This document shows positions 9,395 to 18,123 of a DNA stretch of 46,018 nucleotides, in pieces (the first letter of the stretch is position 1; the number at the start of each line of letters is the position of its first letter). The notes under the pieces were generated by a model. It had not been told where the DNA came from. It searched no databases and saw only the letters and a list, made by a program, of their open reading frames with translations. Origin of the DNA: Vibrio galatheae (GTDB lineage: Bacteria; Pseudomonadota; Gammaproteobacteria; Enterobacterales; Vibrionaceae); NCBI RefSeq assembly GCF_000967545.1, contig NZ_JXXV01000002.1:1-46018 (forward strand), written 5' to 3'. The translations under genes were made by a program, and so were the position numbers.

Positions 9395-11203
9395 ATGGCC
9401 AACCTAGATTTTCATATCGTAAAACGTATTCGTGACCAGATTGCAAAGGGCAATGATCGCATTGCACTTAAGTATAAAGTAGGCAATGTTTGGCATGGCA
9501 TTAGCTGGAAGCAATTTGGTCAGCAAGTGGATGCTTTGTCACTTGCTCTTTTGGCTCAAGGGATCAGAGTTCAGGATAAAATCGGGATTTTTTCTAACAA
9601 TATGCCTCAGTGGACGGTCGCTGATTTTGCAGCATTGCAAATCCGTGCGGTGACGGTGCCCATTTACCCGACCAATACAGCCGCTCAATCGGCTTATATT
9701 GTGCAAAATGCAGACGTACGTGTGCTGTTCGTCGGTGAGCAAGCTCAATTTGATGCTGCAGTATCGATTTTTGATCAGTGCGAACAGCTTGAACTGATTG
9801 TTGCTATGTCCGATGAAATTGATGTTGGCGAACACCCGTTTGCGATCAGTTGGCAAGGTTTTATCACCAACATTGACAGCCAGCACAAGCAAGAGCTAGA
9901 TACTCGTCTCGATCAAGCCAATCTCGACGATTTGCTCACCCTGATTTATACATCAGGTACCACAGGTCAGCCAAAAGGTGTTATGTTGGACTACGCCAAT
10001 ATTGGTGCGCAGCTAGAAGGGCATGACCATCGCCTTAGCTTGTCGCAATCGGATGTATCACTCTGTTTCTTGCCTCTATCGCATGTGTTTGAGCGAGCTT
10101 GGACATTTTATGTGTTGTATAAAGGTGCGACAAACTGCTACCTGCAAGACACGATGCAAGTTCGTGATGCGTTGAGCGAAGTTCGCCCGACAGTGATGTG
10201 TGCGGTCCCCCGTTTCTACGAGAAGATCTTTTCAGCTATCCATGAAAAAGTCGCCAAGGCGCCTTTCATTCGCAAAGTATTGTTTACTTGCGCGGTCAAT
10301 ATGGGGGCGAAAATGGCTGTGTGTCACCAAGAAGGTCGTAAACCTTCACTGGTGTTGAAAAAGTCTTACGCTCTGGCTGACAAATTAGTGTTATCTAAAC
10401 TGCGCGCTCTGCTCGGTGGGAAAATCAATTTTATGCCATGTGGTGGTGCTAAGTTAGATGAAACCATAGGCCGCTTTTTTCACGCTATAGGTATAAACGT
10501 TAAGCTTGGCTATGGGATGACTGAAACCACAGCGACCGTATCATGTTGGGATGACAAGTGTTTTAACCCTGACTCTATCGGTATGGCGATGCCAGGCGCA
10601 CAAGTTAAAATTGGTGAGAACAACGAAATCTTAGTTCGTGGCCCGATGGTGATGCGTGGTTATTACAAGATGCCCGAAGAAACTGCTAAGACTTTTGATG
10701 AACATGGCTTCTTAAAAACGGGTGATGCGGGCCATATTGATGAGAATGGCAATTTGTTTATTACCGATCGAATCAAAGAGCTGATGAAAACATCCGGTGG
10801 TAAATATATTGCACCACAGATGATCGAAGGCGCGATCGGTAAAGATCACTTTATCGAGCAGATTGCTGTGATTGCTGATACACGCAAGTTCGTTTCTGCA
10901 TTGATTGTGCCTTGTTATGACTCGTTGGAAGAGTATGCCAAAGAACTGAACATCAAATATCACGATCGAGTCGAGCTTATCAAACATCACCAGATTGTAG
11001 AGATGTTGGAAAAACGTGTTAACGATCTGCAAAAAGAACTGGCGAAGTTTGAACAGGTTAAGAAGTTTAAACTGTTGCCTAAAGCGTTTTCTATGGATGA
11101 TGGTGAGTTAACGCCAACGCAGAAACTGCGTCGTAAGGTGATTAACGACAAATATCAGGATGAAATCGAAGAAATGTACAATGATAAGGTAGAGAAGAAG
11201 TAG
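9395..11203 (+). CDS. AMP-dependent long-chain acyl-CoA synthetase
   Basis: A 602-residue member of the ANL adenylating family, of the FAA1/COG1022 long-chain fatty acid-CoA ligase branch rather than a close FadD orthologue. Visible motifs: the phosphate loop [14 protein letters not shown] (about residues 183-196), [12 protein letters not shown], the hinge region TGDAGHID and the catalytic-lysine segment [17 protein letters not shown]. It should activate fatty acids to acyl-CoA through an acyl-AMP. The ATG at 9395 is preceded by AAGG at eight bases; an upstream in-frame ATG at 9341 lies inside the likely promoter (TTGTCT, 18 bases, TACACT around 9320-9355). It is transcribed alone. Confidence 0.93.
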   Translation: MANLDFHIVKRIRDQIAKGNDRIALKYKVGNVWHGISWKQFGQQVDALSLALLAQGIRVQDKIGIFSNNMPQWTVADFAALQIRAVTVPIYPTNTAAQSAYIVQNADVRVLFVGEQAQFDAAVSIFDQCEQLELIVAMSDEIDVGEHPFAISWQGFITNIDSQHKQELDTRLDQANLDDLLTLIYTSGTTGQPKGVMLDYANIGAQLEGHDHRLSLSQSDVSLCFLPLSHVFERAWTFYVLYKGATNCYLQDTMQVRDALSEVRPTVMCAVPRFYEKIFSAIHEKVAKAPFIRKVLFTCAVNMGAKMAVCHQEGRKPSLVLKKSYALADKLVLSKLRALLGGKINFMPCGGAKLDETIGRFFHAIGINVKLGYGMTETTATVSCWDDKCFNPDSIGMAMPGAQVKIGENNEILVRGPMVMRGYYKMPEETAKTFDEHGFLKTGDAGHIDENGNLFITDRIKELMKTSGGKYIAPQMIEGAIGKDHFIEQIAVIADTRKFVSALIVPCYDSLEEYAKELNIKYHDRVELIKHHQIVEMLEKRVNDLQKELAKFEQVKKFKLLPKAFSMDDGELTPTQKLRRKVINDKYQDEIEEMYNDKVEKK

Positions 11204-11233
11204 CTTTTCCCTAAGTAAATTTCTCAACTGTTT

Positions 11234-11277
11234 AAAAATCCCTCAAAGAGTGAGTTCACTTTCTGAGGGATTTTTTT
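11234..11277 (+). terminator. Terminator after the acyl-CoA synthetase gene
   Basis: AAAATCCCTCA pairs with TGAGGGATTTT, enclosing further complementary bases, and is followed by seven T. Confidence 0.88.
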
Positions 11278-11640
11278 ATGCTTATTGCTCACTTACTTTG
11301 CTTTTAATTGGGGAGCGGTATGTGCATATTAACAATATTATCTACCAAATTTTTATGTTTTTAAGGTGAATTAAATTGTGGTTTGCTCTGGTGGTAGCCA
11401 GTATTTATTGTCTGATGTTGATGAAGAGGATATTGTTTAAATTGAGAGCAAGGTCGCATTAGACCCGTTGCTAAGAAAACGTTACATTTGTTGCGTGACC
11501 TTGCTTTATGTTACCTGTGAGCAAGACATAGCCGAAAAAGTGGATGTATTTCGTATTAGGCTACGAATAAGACCTAGACTATGAAAAACCAGCCCGTTGC
11601 GTTGACCTTACGTAAAGGCAAACTGGTTAAGGAGAAAAAT
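11278..11640 (+). promoter_or_regulatory. ilvIH promoter and leader region
   Basis: About 360 bases between the terminator and ilvI. The first part is AT-rich, as expected of an Lrp-regulated ilvIH promoter (Lrp control is known in E. coli, not shown here). The second part holds a 9-bp perfect inverted repeat, AGCAAGGTC (11447-11455) and GACCTTGCT (11497-11505), extended inward by GCA / TGC with a bulge. A possible leader ORF ends just inside it (see findings). An in-frame ATG at 11581 precedes the ilvI start by 20 codons without a good ribosome site. Confidence 0.55.
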
Positions 11641-13365
11641 ATGGCAGCAATGTTGTCCGGTGCAGAGATGGTTGTGCAATCTCTGATCGAAGAAGGCGTT
11701 GAACAGATCTTTGGCTACCCTGGAGGTTCTGTTCTTGATATTTACGATGCGCTTCACGCCAAAACAGATCAAATCAAACATGTCCTTGTTCGTCATGAAC
11801 AAGCCGCAACTCACATGGCCGATGGCTACGCACGTGCAACAGGCAATCCAGGTGTTGTGCTTGTCTGTTCCGGTCCCGGCGCGACCAATACCATTACTGG
11901 TATCGCAACGGCGTACATGGACTCGATCCCAATGATCGTTATCTCTGGCAACGTGCCAAATAACATGATTGGTAACGATGCATTCCAAGAGTGTGACATC
12001 GTTGGTGTCTCTCGTCCGGTTGTGAAACATAGCTTCTTAGTTAAGAAAGCGGAAGATATTCCTGAAACCGTCAAGAAAGCTTTCTACATCGCAACAACTG
12101 GCCGCCCTGGTCCTGTGTTGATCGATTTACCTAAGGACGTGATGAATCCTCAGATCAAGCTGCCTTATGAATATCCACAGTCTCTGGCGATGCGCTCGTA
12201 CAAGCCAACAACCACAGGCCACAAAGGGCAAATTAAGAAAGGCTTAAAAGCACTCCTTGAAGCGAAAAAGCCCGTACTGTACGTTGGCGGCGGTGCGGTT
12301 ATTTCTGAAGCTGAGCAACATCTCACTAAATTGGCTGAAGCATTAAACTTACCTGTTGTTAGTACATTGATGGGGTTAGGTGCTTTTCCCGGTACGCATA
12401 AGAACGCCTTAGGTATGTTAGGCATGCACGGTGTGTATGAAGCTAACATGGCAATGCACAATGCAGATTTAATTTTTGGTGTCGGCGTTCGCTTTGATGA
12501 CAGAACAACCAACAACTTAGAAAAGTACTGTCCAGATGCGAAAGTGATGCATATTGATATCGACCCATCTTCGATTTCAAAGAATGTTAAGGCGGATCTG
12601 CCGATTGTTGGCTCTGCAGAAAAAGTGCTTGAGAGCATGCTTAATCTGCTGGAAGAGCAGGGAAGCACAAATGATCAAGAGGCACTCAATCGCTGGTGGG
12701 ATGAAATTCAAGTTTGGCGTGATCGTCAGTGTCTATCTTATGAAACCTCACCTGAGCGGATTAAGCCTCAGCAAGTAATTGAAACGCTACACAAGCTTAC
12801 CAATGGTGATGCGTATGTTGCATCGGATGTTGGTCAGCACCAAATGTTTGCCGCGCTTTACTACCCATTCAATAAACCGCGCCGTTGGATTAATTCTGGT
12901 GGTCTTGGCACCATGGGCTTTGGTTTACCTGCAGGTATGGGGGTTAAATTCGCTAAACCGGATGAAGAAGTGGTTGTCGTGACTGGCGATGGCAGTATTC
13001 AGATGAATATTCAGGAGCTATCGACAGCGCTGCAATATGACATCCCGGTTAAGATTATTAATCTAAATAACCGCTTCCTTGGTATGGTAAAACAGTGGCA
13101 AGACATTATTTACCAAGGACGCCATTCTAACTCGTACATGAGTTCTGTTCCTGATTTTGCAGCTATCGCAGAAGCATATGGGCATGTGGGTATTCGTATT
13201 GAGTCTCCAGATCAACTGGAGTCTGGTTTGAAACAAGCATTAGATATGAAAGATCGCTTAGTGTTTGTTGATATCAATGTAGACGAAACTGAGCATGTTT
13301 ACCCAATGCAAATTAAAGGCGAGGGTATGGACAAAATGTGGCTAAGCAAAACGGAGAGAACTTAA
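11641..13365 (+). CDS. ilvI: Acetolactate synthase III large subunit
   Basis: IlvI, 574 residues, is the catalytic subunit of valine-sensitive acetohydroxyacid synthase III, the first common step of valine, leucine and isoleucine synthesis. It uses thiamine diphosphate, FAD and Mg2+. The N-terminal domain has [14 protein letters not shown] and [17 protein letters not shown] (cofactor-activating Glu); the C-terminal domain has the thiamine diphosphate motif starting GDGSIQMN and ending NLNNR. The ATG at 11641 is preceded by AAGGAG at six bases and matches the family start. One base separates it from ilvH, so the subunits are translationally coupled. Confidence 0.98.
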   Translation: MAAMLSGAEMVVQSLIEEGVEQIFGYPGGSVLDIYDALHAKTDQIKHVLVRHEQAATHMADGYARATGNPGVVLVCSGPGATNTITGIATAYMDSIPMIVISGNVPNNMIGNDAFQECDIVGVSRPVVKHSFLVKKAEDIPETVKKAFYIATTGRPGPVLIDLPKDVMNPQIKLPYEYPQSLAMRSYKPTTTGHKGQIKKGLKALLEAKKPVLYVGGGAVISEAEQHLTKLAEALNLPVVSTLMGLGAFPGTHKNALGMLGMHGVYEANMAMHNADLIFGVGVRFDDRTTNNLEKYCPDAKVMHIDIDPSSISKNVKADLPIVGSAEKVLESMLNLLEEQGSTNDQEALNRWWDEIQVWRDRQCLSYETSPERIKPQQVIETLHKLTNGDAYVASDVGQHQMFAALYYPFNKPRRWINSGGLGTMGFGLPAGMGVKFAKPDEEVVVVTGDGSIQMNIQELSTALQYDIPVKIINLNNRFLGMVKQWQDIIYQGRHSNSYMSSVPDFAAIAEAYGHVGIRIESPDQLESGLKQALDMKDRLVFVDINVDETEHVYPMQIKGEGMDKMWLSKTERT

Positions 13366-13366
13366 T

Positions 13367-13861
13367 ATGAGACACATTATTTCACTACTACTGGAAAACC
13401 AACCCGGTGCGCTTTCTCGTGTTGTGGGTCTGTTCTCTCAACGTGCCTACAACATTGAGTCTTTGACGGTTTCGCCAACGGATGACGAAACTCTGTCTCG
13501 TCTCAATATCACCACTATTTCAGATGATATGGAGCTTGAGCAGATTCAAAAGCAATTGAACAAGCTTATTGATGTTCTTAAAGTGCAAGAAGTCACAGAG
13601 CTAGACCACATTGAACGTGAGCTGATGATGGTCAAAGTGAAAGCCAGCGGTTTTTCTCGCGCAGAAGTAAAACGTACTGCTGACATTTTCCGTGGTCAAA
13701 TTGTTGATGTGACGGCTTCCCAGTACACGGTACAAATGGCTGGAACTAGTGAAAAGCTTGATGCGTTTATACAAGCCATCTCTGAAGTAACCGAAGTGAT
13801 TGAAGTCGCACGCAGTGGCGTGGTTGGCATTGCGCGTGGTGAACGCGCCTTGAAGCCTTAA
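13367..13861 (+). CDS. ilvH: Acetolactate synthase III regulatory subunit
   Basis: IlvH, 164 residues, activates IlvI and confers valine feedback inhibition. It starts with an ACT domain (MRHIISLLLENQPGALSRVV, residues 1-20 and on to about 78), where valine binds at the dimer interface, followed by the C-terminal domain found in this family. Length equals that of the enterobacterial protein. It follows ilvI by one base and ends the operon at the bidirectional terminator. Confidence 0.97.
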   Translation: MRHIISLLLENQPGALSRVVGLFSQRAYNIESLTVSPTDDETLSRLNITTISDDMELEQIQKQLNKLIDVLKVQEVTELDHIERELMMVKVKASGFSRAEVKRTADIFRGQIVDVTASQYTVQMAGTSEKLDAFIQAISEVTEVIEVARSGVVGIARGERALKP

Positions 13862-13878
13862 TTCACAACGTTTCTGAT

Positions 13879-13909
13879 AAAAAAACCACCGATTTGTCGG
13901 TGGTTTTTT
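13879..13909. terminator. Bidirectional terminator between ilvH and serA
   Basis: AAAAAACCACCGA / TCGGTGGTTTTTT with a four-base loop lies between the convergent ilvH and serA genes. A runs on one side and T runs on the other allow it to work in both directions. Confidence 0.9.
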
Positions 13910-13926
13910 GCATTTAGGACTGCTAA

Positions 13927-15156
13927 TTAGTGAAGGATTCGAGCGCGAATGGTGCCTTCAATGCTTTTCAGTTTGTCTAGCGCTTCTTGCGAACGCTCTG
14001 TCTCGACATCGATTACCACATAACCGAAGTCTGCCGCAGTTTGCAGGTATTGAGCCGCGATGTTGATGCCTTCTTCAGCAAAGATGGTGTTAATTTGGGT
14101 CAAGATACCTGGACGGTTTTGGTGGATGTGCAGCAGGCGCGAACAATCGCGGTGCTCAGGCAAAGATACCTCAGGGAAGTTAACACTTGATAGCGTAGAA
14201 CCGTTGTCTGAGTATTTAGCAAGTTTGCCTGCAACTTCAACACCAATGTTTTCTTGTGCTTCTTGTGTTGAACCACCAACGTGCGGTGTCAAGATGACGT
14301 TATCGAATTTCTGTAACGGGGACTCAAACGGATCCGCATTGGTTTTTGGCTCGGTTGGGAACACGTCTATCGCTGCACCGGCAAGGTGACCAGACTCAAG
14401 GCTGTGACACAGTGCTTCAATATCAACTACAGTACCGCGTGCGGCGTTAATGAAAATTGAACCTGGCTTCATGCGGGCAAATTCTTCTGCACCCATCATG
14501 TTTTTCGTCCCTGCCGTTTCCGGTACGTGGAGTGAAATGACATCACATTTGTTAAGCAGCTCACTCATAGTATGCACTTGAGTCGCGTTACCGAGCGAGA
14601 GTTTGTTCTCGATATCGTAGAAGTAAACACGCATACCAAGGTTTTCGGCAATAATACCGAGCTGGGTACCAATGTGGCCATAGCCGATAATGCCTAGGCG
14701 CTTACCGCGAGCTTCGTAAGAGTTGTCTGCACTTTTTTTCCAAATACCACGATGAGCAAGCGCGTTTTTCTCTGGAATGCCACGCAGTAGTAGTAGCACT
14801 TGGCCAAGTACCAGTTCAGCGACACTACGTGTATTTGAAAACGGTGCGTTAAATACTGGAATACCGCGTGCAGCGGCAGCTTTTAGGTCAACTTGGTTTG
14901 TTCCAATACAGAAACAGCCGATAGCAACGAGCTTTTCAGCCGCATCAATCACTTCTTGAGATAGATTTGTGCGTGAGCGGATACCGATAAAGTGAACATC
15001 TTTCACCGCTTCAAGCAACTCGTCTTCTGCCAACGAGCCTTTATGGTATTCAATATTGGTGTAACCAGCGGCCTGAAGAACTTCTACAGATGATGGGTGT
15101 AGACCTTCAAGCAAAAGAATTTTAATTTTGTCTTTTTCCAGTGAAACTTTGGCCAT
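13927..15156 (-). CDS. serA: D-3-phosphoglycerate dehydrogenase
   Basis: SerA, 409 residues, oxidises 3-phosphoglycerate with NAD+, the first step of serine synthesis. The Rossmann motif GKRLGIIGYGHIGTQLG, the catalytic-region FINAARGTVVD and LTPHVGGST segments and a C-terminal ACT domain (about 337-409, serine-binding in the family) are all present. The ATG at 15156 has AGGAAGA five bases upstream and gives the usual MAKVSLEKDKIK start; the frame stays open to 15225 but that part overlaps the promoter. Two PurR-type boxes lie at its promoter, linking serine, glycine and one-carbon supply to purine demand. Confidence 0.98.
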   Translation of the reverse strand: MAKVSLEKDKIKILLLEGLHPSSVEVLQAAGYTNIEYHKGSLAEDELLEAVKDVHFIGIRSRTNLSQEVIDAAEKLVAIGCFCIGTNQVDLKAAAARGIPVFNAPFSNTRSVAELVLGQVLLLLRGIPEKNALAHRGIWKKSADNSYEARGKRLGIIGYGHIGTQLGIIAENLGMRVYFYDIENKLSLGNATQVHTMSELLNKCDVISLHVPETAGTKNMMGAEEFARMKPGSIFINAARGTVVDIEALCHSLESGHLAGAAIDVFPTEPKTNADPFESPLQKFDNVILTPHVGGSTQEAQENIGVEVAGKLAKYSDNGSTLSSVNFPEVSLPEHRDCSRLLHIHQNRPGILTQINTIFAEEGINIAAQYLQTAADFGYVVIDVETERSQEALDKLKSIEGTIRARILH

Positions 15157-15219
15157 TGTCTTCTTCCTTAAAGTGGGGAAATTTGGGCTTAAAGGGCGCA
15201 CATTAAGCAAAAGCAGGTA

Positions 15220-15265
15220 AAGCAAACGTTTTTACCGTTGTTATATGTTACGCAAACGTTTTCCT
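15220..15265 (-). promoter_or_regulatory. serA promoter with two PurR-type operators
   Basis: Box 2 (15250-15265, ACGCAAACGTTTTCCT) fits the E. coli PurR consensus ANGCAANCGNTTNCNT at every fixed position. Box 1 (15220-15235) fits at all but two. Their centres are exactly 30 bp apart, about three helical turns. A TATAAC -10 box on the minus strand (15245-15240) lies between them, so box 2 would cover the -35/spacer region and box 1 the start site. The sites are seen; repression by PurR is inference supported by known serA/glyA control in E. coli. Confidence 0.75.
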
Positions 15266-15354
15266 TGTGCGTCTTCTGACCACTAAGTTATCAAAAAAAA
15301 ATTACTTTGGGTAAGAAAATTACGGAATAAGGCATAATTTTTATAGAGTAAAAC

Positions 15355-15383
15355 GAAAAAACGGCGCCTAATAGCGCCGTTTG
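15355..15383 (-). terminator. rpiA terminator
   Basis: On the minus strand AACGGCGC pairs with GCGCCGTT around a six-base loop and is followed by a T run. It lies 26 bases past the rpiA stop and isolates serA. Confidence 0.88.
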
Positions 15384-15408
15384 TAATGAAACAACAAAAA
15401 AGAAGAGC

Positions 15409-16065
15409 TTATTCTTCGATTTTTGCCCCTTCAGGCGTTCCAGTAATCACAATATCCGCACCGCGATGGGCAAACAGTCCGACAGTCACAACGCCAGCAA
15501 TAGCATTGATCTTATCTTCTAAATCTTTCGGGTTTGTGATCTGCATATTATGGACATCTAAAATCACATTGCCATTGTCTGTGATGACGCCTTCACGGTA
15601 CGCTGGGTCACCACCGAGTTTGACAAGCTCACGTGCGACATAAGAGCGTGCCATTGGGATAACTTCCACAGGTAGTGGAAATTGACCAAGCACATCGACC
15701 GCTTTGGTATTATCGACAATACAAACAAACTTATCCGAAATAGCAGCAACGATTTTTTCGCGGGTCAGTGCTGCGCCACCACCTTTAATCATATCGCGAG
15801 TTGCGTTGATTTCGTCTGCGCCATCAACATAAATGTCGAGCTTTGCCACTTCATTACAGTCGAAAACCTCAATACCGAGACCTTTGAGTTTTTCTGTTGA
15901 AGCTTCAGAGCTTGAAACTGCACCTTTAATGTCATCTTTCATAGTTGCTAGTGCATCGATGAAGTGATTGACCGTTGAGCCCGTACCAACACCAACAATG
16001 CTGTCTTTTTCAACATACTTCAGTGCTGCCCAACCAGCTTCTTTCTTCATTTCATCTTGAGTCAT
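15409..16065 (-). CDS. rpiA: Ribose-5-phosphate isomerase A
   Basis: RpiA, 218 residues, interconverts ribose 5-phosphate and ribulose 5-phosphate in the pentose phosphate pathway. Recognised by [16 protein letters not shown] (phosphate loop), [20 protein letters not shown] (active site) and the C-terminal [15 protein letters not shown] end. The ATG at 16065 lies six bases after AGGAG, whereas an ATG two codons earlier directly abuts it; the shorter form gives the usual [15 protein letters not shown] start. The serA-rpiA-fau-ssrS-zapA order is as in enterobacteria. Confidence 0.97.
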   Translation of the reverse strand: MTQDEMKKEAGWAALKYVEKDSIVGVGTGSTVNHFIDALATMKDDIKGAVSSSEASTEKLKGLGIEVFDCNEVAKLDIYVDGADEINATRDMIKGGGAALTREKIVAAISDKFVCIVDNTKAVDVLGQFPLPVEVIPMARSYVARELVKLGGDPAYREGVITDNGNVILDVHNMQITNPKDLEDKINAIAGVVTVGLFAHRGADIVITGTPEGAKIEE

Positions 16066-16106
16066 GCTCATCTCCTAAAGGCGGTAGTAATATCGTTTGC
16101 GGAGCG

Positions 16107-16135
16107 ATTATAGCCTTATCTTTACGAGACTTGAA
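16107..16135 (-). promoter_or_regulatory. Probable rpiA promoter
   Basis: A perfect TATAAT on the minus strand (16112-16107) is preceded at 17 bases by TTCAAG, a weak -35 box. The start would be near 16100, giving a short leader to rpiA. Confidence 0.5.
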
Positions 16136-16164
16136 GTTATGCCAAAGGAATCTCAATAAGGGAA

Positions 16165-16752
16165 TTAATCCCATTGCCAAATCTTGGTTGGGGTCACAAT
16201 TTTAGGTAGAGGGACATCCCATGACTCAGTGGGCAGACGCTCGACATGTTGGCAGTCGTGGGCAAGGCCAATAGGTTTGGGGCCTTGTCCGGTATGAAAC
16301 CAAGGTTCTAAAGTGCGATCGTAATATCCACCGCCCATACCAAGTCGATGACCCGTAGAGTCGAATCCGACCAATGGCGTGCAAATGAGATCGAGCTGGC
16401 GAACAGGTAGAATGCGAGCTTGTTCAAGTTTAGGCTCGGCAATTGAGTAACGGTTGAGGACCATTGGGGTAGAGTGGTCGTAGTGTAAAAAGAGCAGGTG
16501 CCCTTTTGAGAAAGGGTGAATGACGGGCAGATAGGTTTGTATCCCTTGTTGCCATAACCATTCAATCAGAGGCATGGTCTCTAATTCACCATCGGTAGTA
16601 AGGTATAAAGCGATATGCTGAGCGTGATTGAGTTCGGGCAGTGTGGCGAATTGTTTGATTAAGTCCAATCCTGCTAAGTGTTGAACATCACTGCTGAGTT
16701 GATTACGCTTTTGGCGTATGGTTTGACGAAAGTCTTGTCGAGAAAGAATCAT
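16165..16752 (-). CDS. fau: 5-formyltetrahydrofolate cyclo-ligase family protein
   Basis: A 195-residue member of the 5-FCL family (Fau/YgfA), which converts 5-formyl-THF to 5,10-methenyl-THF with ATP. Diagnostic parts are the basic N-terminus (RQDFRQTIRQKRNQLS) and the LGMGGGYYDRTLEPW motif that forms the ATP and folate site. It lies directly downstream of the 6S RNA on the same strand, as in most gammaproteobacteria, where both are made from one primary transcript and the enzyme has been tied to persistence and biofilm. It is slightly longer than the E. coli protein. Confidence 0.94.
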   Translation of the reverse strand: MILSRQDFRQTIRQKRNQLSSDVQHLAGLDLIKQFATLPELNHAQHIALYLTTDGELETMPLIEWLWQQGIQTYLPVIHPFSKGHLLFLHYDHSTPMVLNRYSIAEPKLEQARILPVRQLDLICTPLVGFDSTGHRLGMGGGYYDRTLEPWFHTGQGPKPIGLAHDCQHVERLPTESWDVPLPKIVTPTKIWQWD

Positions 16753-16788
16753 GACGTTACCCGTGTTTGCAGAGTATCGTGTTAGGAA

Positions 16789-16968
16789 TACCCCAGAGTG
16801 CCGTTGGAGAAATGGACCCTTGAACCAGCTGGTTCAAGGCGGATCAGCAGAGATAACCGTAGGCTTCTCGGTACGAGCCGAGCTTGCTCAATAGCTATCA
16901 AGTACTAACCCTTTGGTATTGCTTATCGGCTCAGGGACTTAATCCCCTCACGAACACTCCAGGGTAAA
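16789..16968 (-). ncRNA. ssrS: 6S RNA
   Basis: On the minus strand this region folds like 6S RNA, the regulator that mimics an open promoter and sequesters sigma-70 RNA polymerase. The ends pair (CCCTGGAGTG near 16964 with CACTCTGGGG near 16791). Conserved blocks shared with E. coli 6S are TCCCTGAGCCGATA, GAGCAAGCTCGG, CCGAGAAGCCT, and the CCTTGAACC-x-GGTTCAAGG hairpin. It lies between zapA and fau, the universal position in this group. Ends are estimated to within a few bases. Confidence 0.95.
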
Positions 16969-16987
16969 TTCTTGACGGTGTAAAGGT

Positions 16988-17296
16988 TTATTGCTGTCCT
17001 GGCTTAACTTTACTTATCGCTTTATCTAGTGATGCAGAAAGCAGTTCCATTCGCTCACACATTGCATCTTGTTCCTGCTTTGAATCGCTATCACGAGTCT
17101 CAAGCTCATGACAGAAGTTTAACGCAACGAAAGTCAAAAGTTGCACTTCATTGGTAATCTTGGTCTTTGCTGATAAATCTTGCAAGCGATCTTCAAGACG
17201 CGCTGCGGCCTTAATTAACGACTCTTCTTGCCCCGCAGGACAGTTCACTCGAGTGAGTTTGCCTAAGATTTCAACTTCCACCGCTTGATTACTCAT
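16988..17296 (-). CDS. zapA: Cell division protein ZapA
   Basis: ZapA, 102 residues, binds and bundles FtsZ at midcell. The N-terminal globular part (EVEILGKLTRVNCPAGQEES) is followed by helices predicted to form the coiled-coil tetramer (about 25-95). The start at 17296 gives the usual MSNQAVEVEILG N-terminus although only a weak GAG precedes it; the frame continues upstream without family similarity. Its 3' end lies about 20 bases before the 6S RNA and probably contains the 6S promoter. Confidence 0.93.
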   Translation of the reverse strand: MSNQAVEVEILGKLTRVNCPAGQEESLIKAAARLEDRLQDLSAKTKITNEVQLLTFVALNFCHELETRDSDSKQEQDAMCERMELLSASLDKAISKVKPGQQ

Positions 17297-17532
17297 ATCG
17301 ACTCTATATCTGTTGCCTAAGGTGATAAAGCAGATAATCACCGAGGAGGAAACTATAGAAAAACGCCAATTAAGATTCAAGCTTTTCGACTCAAGGAAAA
17401 ACAAATCAGAGCGCAATAACACAGTAATTGGGCAATTTGAGTAAAAGCTACTCACAATTGCCAATCCTTCATTTTCGCTCGCGTTGGTAAGTGATACGAT
17501 TGAGGATATTTATACCGATTTAGGCCATTCCA

Positions 17533-18111
17533 ATGAGCAAAACAAAATTACCTGAATACCTCCCGTTTGCTAGCGAACTACAGTCTGCGGGGTTAGCGGT
17601 GAATCCAGCAGAATTGCATGGATTATTAACTGGCATGTTAAGTGGTGGTTTAAGCCTGACAGATAAAAGCTGGCAGCCTATGGTGTTTGACTATGTGAGT
17701 GAGGGAATGGGCTGGCCGACGAAGGCCTTACAGCTAGCAGAGGCGACGTTAGACGCTACAGTAGCAGAGCTTACAGGAACAGAGATGGAACTCGATCTCT
17801 TATTGCCAGATGAAGATGCTAGCGCCACTTTGTTTGATATTGCGGATGGCTTAGCAGATTGGGTTAACCATTTTATTTCAGGGCTAGGCTTGGTCAATAC
17901 CGCACTCAACAAAGCTTCAAACGATGCCAAAGAAGCCTTGGCCGATTTAGAAGAAATCGCCAAGTTGGGTATTGATGAAGATGATGATTTGCAAGAACAA
18001 GCGCAATTGCTTGAACAAGTTGTTGAGCACGTTAAAGCGTGTGTTTTGACCATTCATGCTGAATTTGGTCAGAGAAAAGCGGAGCCTTCAGCTGCGCCAA
18101 CGATTCATTGA
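17533..18111 (+). CDS. ygfB: UPF0149 family protein YgfB
   Basis: A 192-residue UPF0149 protein, acidic and helical, with the typical [14 protein letters not shown] start and the C-terminal helix region rich in Glu and Asp. No enzymatic motif is present; in Pseudomonas a YgfB homologue affects ampDh3 expression, but no function is established here. It is divergent from zapA and 12 bases ahead of ubiH. In E. coli pepP separates ygfB from ubiH; no such gene is present here. Confidence 0.93.
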   Translation: MSKTKLPEYLPFASELQSAGLAVNPAELHGLLTGMLSGGLSLTDKSWQPMVFDYVSEGMGWPTKALQLAEATLDATVAELTGTEMELDLLLPDEDASATLFDIADGLADWVNHFISGLGLVNTALNKASNDAKEALADLEEIAKLGIDEDDDLQEQAQLLEQVVEHVKACVLTIHAEFGQRKAEPSAAPTIH

Positions 18112-18123
18112 TAGGAATGTGTC

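Noticed and set aside
12165..12668. A 167-codon minus-strand frame inside ilvI
   Set aside because: Antisense shadow of a well-identified gene, with no ribosome site or recognisable domain.
16158..16170. GGGAATTAATCCC palindrome at the fau stop
   Set aside because: Only four strong pairs and no proper T run; not supported as a terminator or operator.
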